In this document: piece by piece, positions 41,001-41,611 of the stretch
Layout of the letters: the number at the start of each line of letters is the position of its first letter
Numbering within the stretch: position 1 is the stretch's first letter
Source of the DNA: Caballeronia mineralivorans PML1(12)
GTDB lineage: Bacteria > Pseudomonadota > Gammaproteobacteria > Burkholderiales > Burkholderiaceae
Reading direction: 5' to 3'
Assembly (NCBI RefSeq): GCF_001028175.1
Contig: NZ_AEJF01000219.1
Span: 1-41,611 of the forward strand
DNA: 41,611 nt
The notes under the pieces: model-generated
Told to the model about the DNA's origin: nothing
The model's input: the letters and a program-made list of their open reading frames with translations, nothing else
The model's database searches: none
Position numbers and translations under genes: made by a program

Positions 41001-41611
41001 GCTAGCCTGGTGGATCAGTCAGCCTCCCGTTCAGACCGGGAGCGCTTTGGCTGCCAACGAGACGCGTTTTCTGCGCGGACTCGCCCGGAAGACCTGGGCC
41101 TTTTTCGACGAATATGTCGGACCGGAAGACCATTGGCTGCCGCCCGACAACATCCAGGAGGTGCCCATTTCAGGCGCCATGGTCGTTGCGCACCGCACTT
41201 CTCCGACCAACATGGGCATGAGCCTGCTCGCGCATCTGGCCGCTTTCGATTTTGGCTATCTGAGCGCCGGGCGAATGCTCGCACGCATCGGCGATACGCT
41301 CGCGACCATGGATAGCCTCGAGCGTTATCGCAATCACTTCTTCAACTGGTACGACACGAGCACATTGCAGACGCTTGCGCCGCGTTATGTATCGACAGTC
41401 GATAGCGGCAACCTCGCGGGCCATTTGATGACCTTGAGCCGTGGCTTGCTGGAGGTGGTGGACGAACCCGTATTCAGTCCGCACACGTTCGCCGGTCTCG
41501 CCGATACCCTCGACGCTTATCGCGCGGCGGCACACGCAGCAGAGTTCGACCTCGATGCATTTGCGCCGCTCGAGGCCCAACTGAGCGCAGCTTCGGCAGC
41601 GCCGCCGCGCA
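38014..41611 (+). CDS. ndvB: Cyclic beta-1,2-glucan synthase, NdvB/ChvB type (3' end outside the window)
   Basis: The frame runs 1199 codons from ATG 38014 (or 38017) to the right edge without a stop; complete relatives are about 2700-2900 residues. The N-terminal block (residues about 35-125) has LFSADQMELHGVRLAGQHRL and WLLDNYYLIAEQIRIARHHL. Membrane segments occur around residues 425-490. The GT84 glycosyltransferase part has ITLDTDTQLPRD with Asp643 and Asp645 and a late RRHRWIRGDWQLLPW motif near residue 790. A second membrane group follows, then a glycoamylase-like domain beginning around RKTWAFFDEYVGPEDHWLPP. The missing part should be the GH94 phosphorylase domain. The enzyme makes cyclic glucans used in osmoadaptation and host interaction. 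Confidence 0.9.
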   Translation, partial: MMAFSRSYLPLKLDSLLGALARWKTESRRLPQEPALRAELFSADQMELHGVRLAGQHRLSTDAGLDHLLPRLANNEATLLSAYERLTKATLNSYRVTPAAEWLLDNYYLIAEQIRIARHHLPKGYSRELPRLADGPSHELPRVYGIALETISHGDGRVNTESLTRFITAYQSVTPLTLGELWAIPIMLRLALIENLRRVASRVTTDLDDRNLAGHWADRMTETAGHDPKSVVLTVADMARSNPPMASSFVAELARRLQGQSATLALPLTWIEQLLSESGLSIDRMVQLEAQQQAADQVSISNSISSLRLLSATDWRDFVESTSIVEQVLGEDPADIYRAMDFATRDRYRHSVERLARASKQPEEVVARAAIDLARNAVESDTGRSVEHHVGFYLLRDGVGELERHVEARVNAREVWRRLLRRAPLPIYLALAALITLLFAWPFLDAAHRHGWRGGLLAVLAVPVLLMTSRVAIDFVNWFVTLTVVPDWLPRLDFTRGIPAQMRTLVVIPSLIGSAQDVEDLTEGLEVRFLANRDPHLHFSLLTDFMDSASESRDEDAGLMLLARLSIEALNEKYPDTQGDRFFLFHRPRRWNDIEKVWMGHERKRGKIAELDALLRGTGSDRFSLIVGDIAALPRVRYVITLDTDTQLPRDAASQFIGAIAHPLNAAVYDAVKQRVSSGHAILQPRVGISLPSTARSAYARLFGGDAGIDPYTRAASDVYQDLFHEGSFIGKGIYELDAFEQAVEGRFPDNRILSHDLIEGCYARAGLLSDVHLYEEYPARYSADVNRRHRWIRGDWQLLPWIFPWAPTQHGGLTRNPLSLLSRWKLFDNLRRSASPAAVLAMLLMGWISGWQPLAWTVGVVALTLSMPLVASLIELLQKPHDMPLRRHVALTAQSAGRHLARAFLALAWLPHEALYSMDAIVRTLWRIGFSKHKLLQWNASREVERVAPNDPKALYRLMWIGPLLGAALSLSFLTTPETLAAAAPFALLWLLSPLLAWWISQPPVQTGSALAANETRFLRGLARKTWAFFDEYVGPEDHWLPPDNIQEVPISGAMVVAHRTSPTNMGMSLLAHLAAFDFGYLSAGRMLARIGDTLATMDSLERYRNHFFNWYDTSTLQTLAPRYVSTVDSGNLAGHLMTLSRGLLEVVDEPVFSPHTFAGLADTLDAYRAAAHAAEFDLDAFAPLEAQLSAASAAPPR

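Overview
The window looks like a beta-proteobacterium of the Burkholderia/Paraburkholderia group. Its two flanks are GC-rich, with strong G/C bias at third codon positions, and carry family-typical Burkholderiales genes: a type VI secretion (T6SS) core, phasin, a DUF3562 protein and a cyclic beta-glucan synthase. The middle is a patchwork with lower and variable GC content, broken mobile elements and genes for eukaryote-like proteins. No rRNA, tRNA or CRISPR array was recognised. The species call is an inference from gene content.

Bases 1-9901 are one tightly packed T6SS operon on the + strand: the end of a pentapeptide protein, a second pentapeptide protein, DUF3540, a PAAR-like DUF4150 spike-tip protein, then tssJ, tssK, tssL and tssM. 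Most neighbours overlap by 1-4 bases or sit 1-9 bases apart. TssM carries an extra C-terminal SPOR-like domain.

Bases 9902-33800 are an accessory island. Mobile debris includes an IS110 fragment, a 184-bp Tn3-type miniature element, two halves of an IS6-family transposase, a Tn3 transposase with an in-frame amber codon, a complete IS6-family element, an internally deleted IS5-type transposase and an integrase N-terminus. Between these lie candidate host-directed proteins: a 673-residue protein with a CE-clan (Ulp1/C48-like) protease signature, a 1076-residue F-box protein with long alpha-helical repeats, an AT-rich ankyrin-like protein, and a 494-residue pentapeptide-repeat protein with 180-bp tandem duplications. 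Two proteins that I do not recognise are also present.

The most interesting signal is a shared promoter found three times (9941-9998 +, 17777-17833 +, 27174-27117 -). It is TTTTCCGG, 13 bases, TTTCCG directly followed by AAAGACAGC, then GATACT placed 17-18 bases from AAGACA. The half-sites are 20 bp apart, as in the hrp_II/PIP boxes of type III secretion regulons, although the bases differ (TTCC instead of TTCG). One copy precedes the F-box gene, one precedes an unknown 160-residue gene, and one stands alone behind tssM where any gene it served seems lost. This suggests a co-regulated effector regulon whose secretion system and activator lie outside the window.

Bases 33800-41611 return to chromosome-like sequence: an FNR/ANR-type site, an acetate/succinate transporter, a phasin, a small lipoprotein, a cation-efflux (CDF) protein, two small hypothetical genes and the first 1199 codons of a cyclic beta-1,2-glucan synthase that runs off the right edge.
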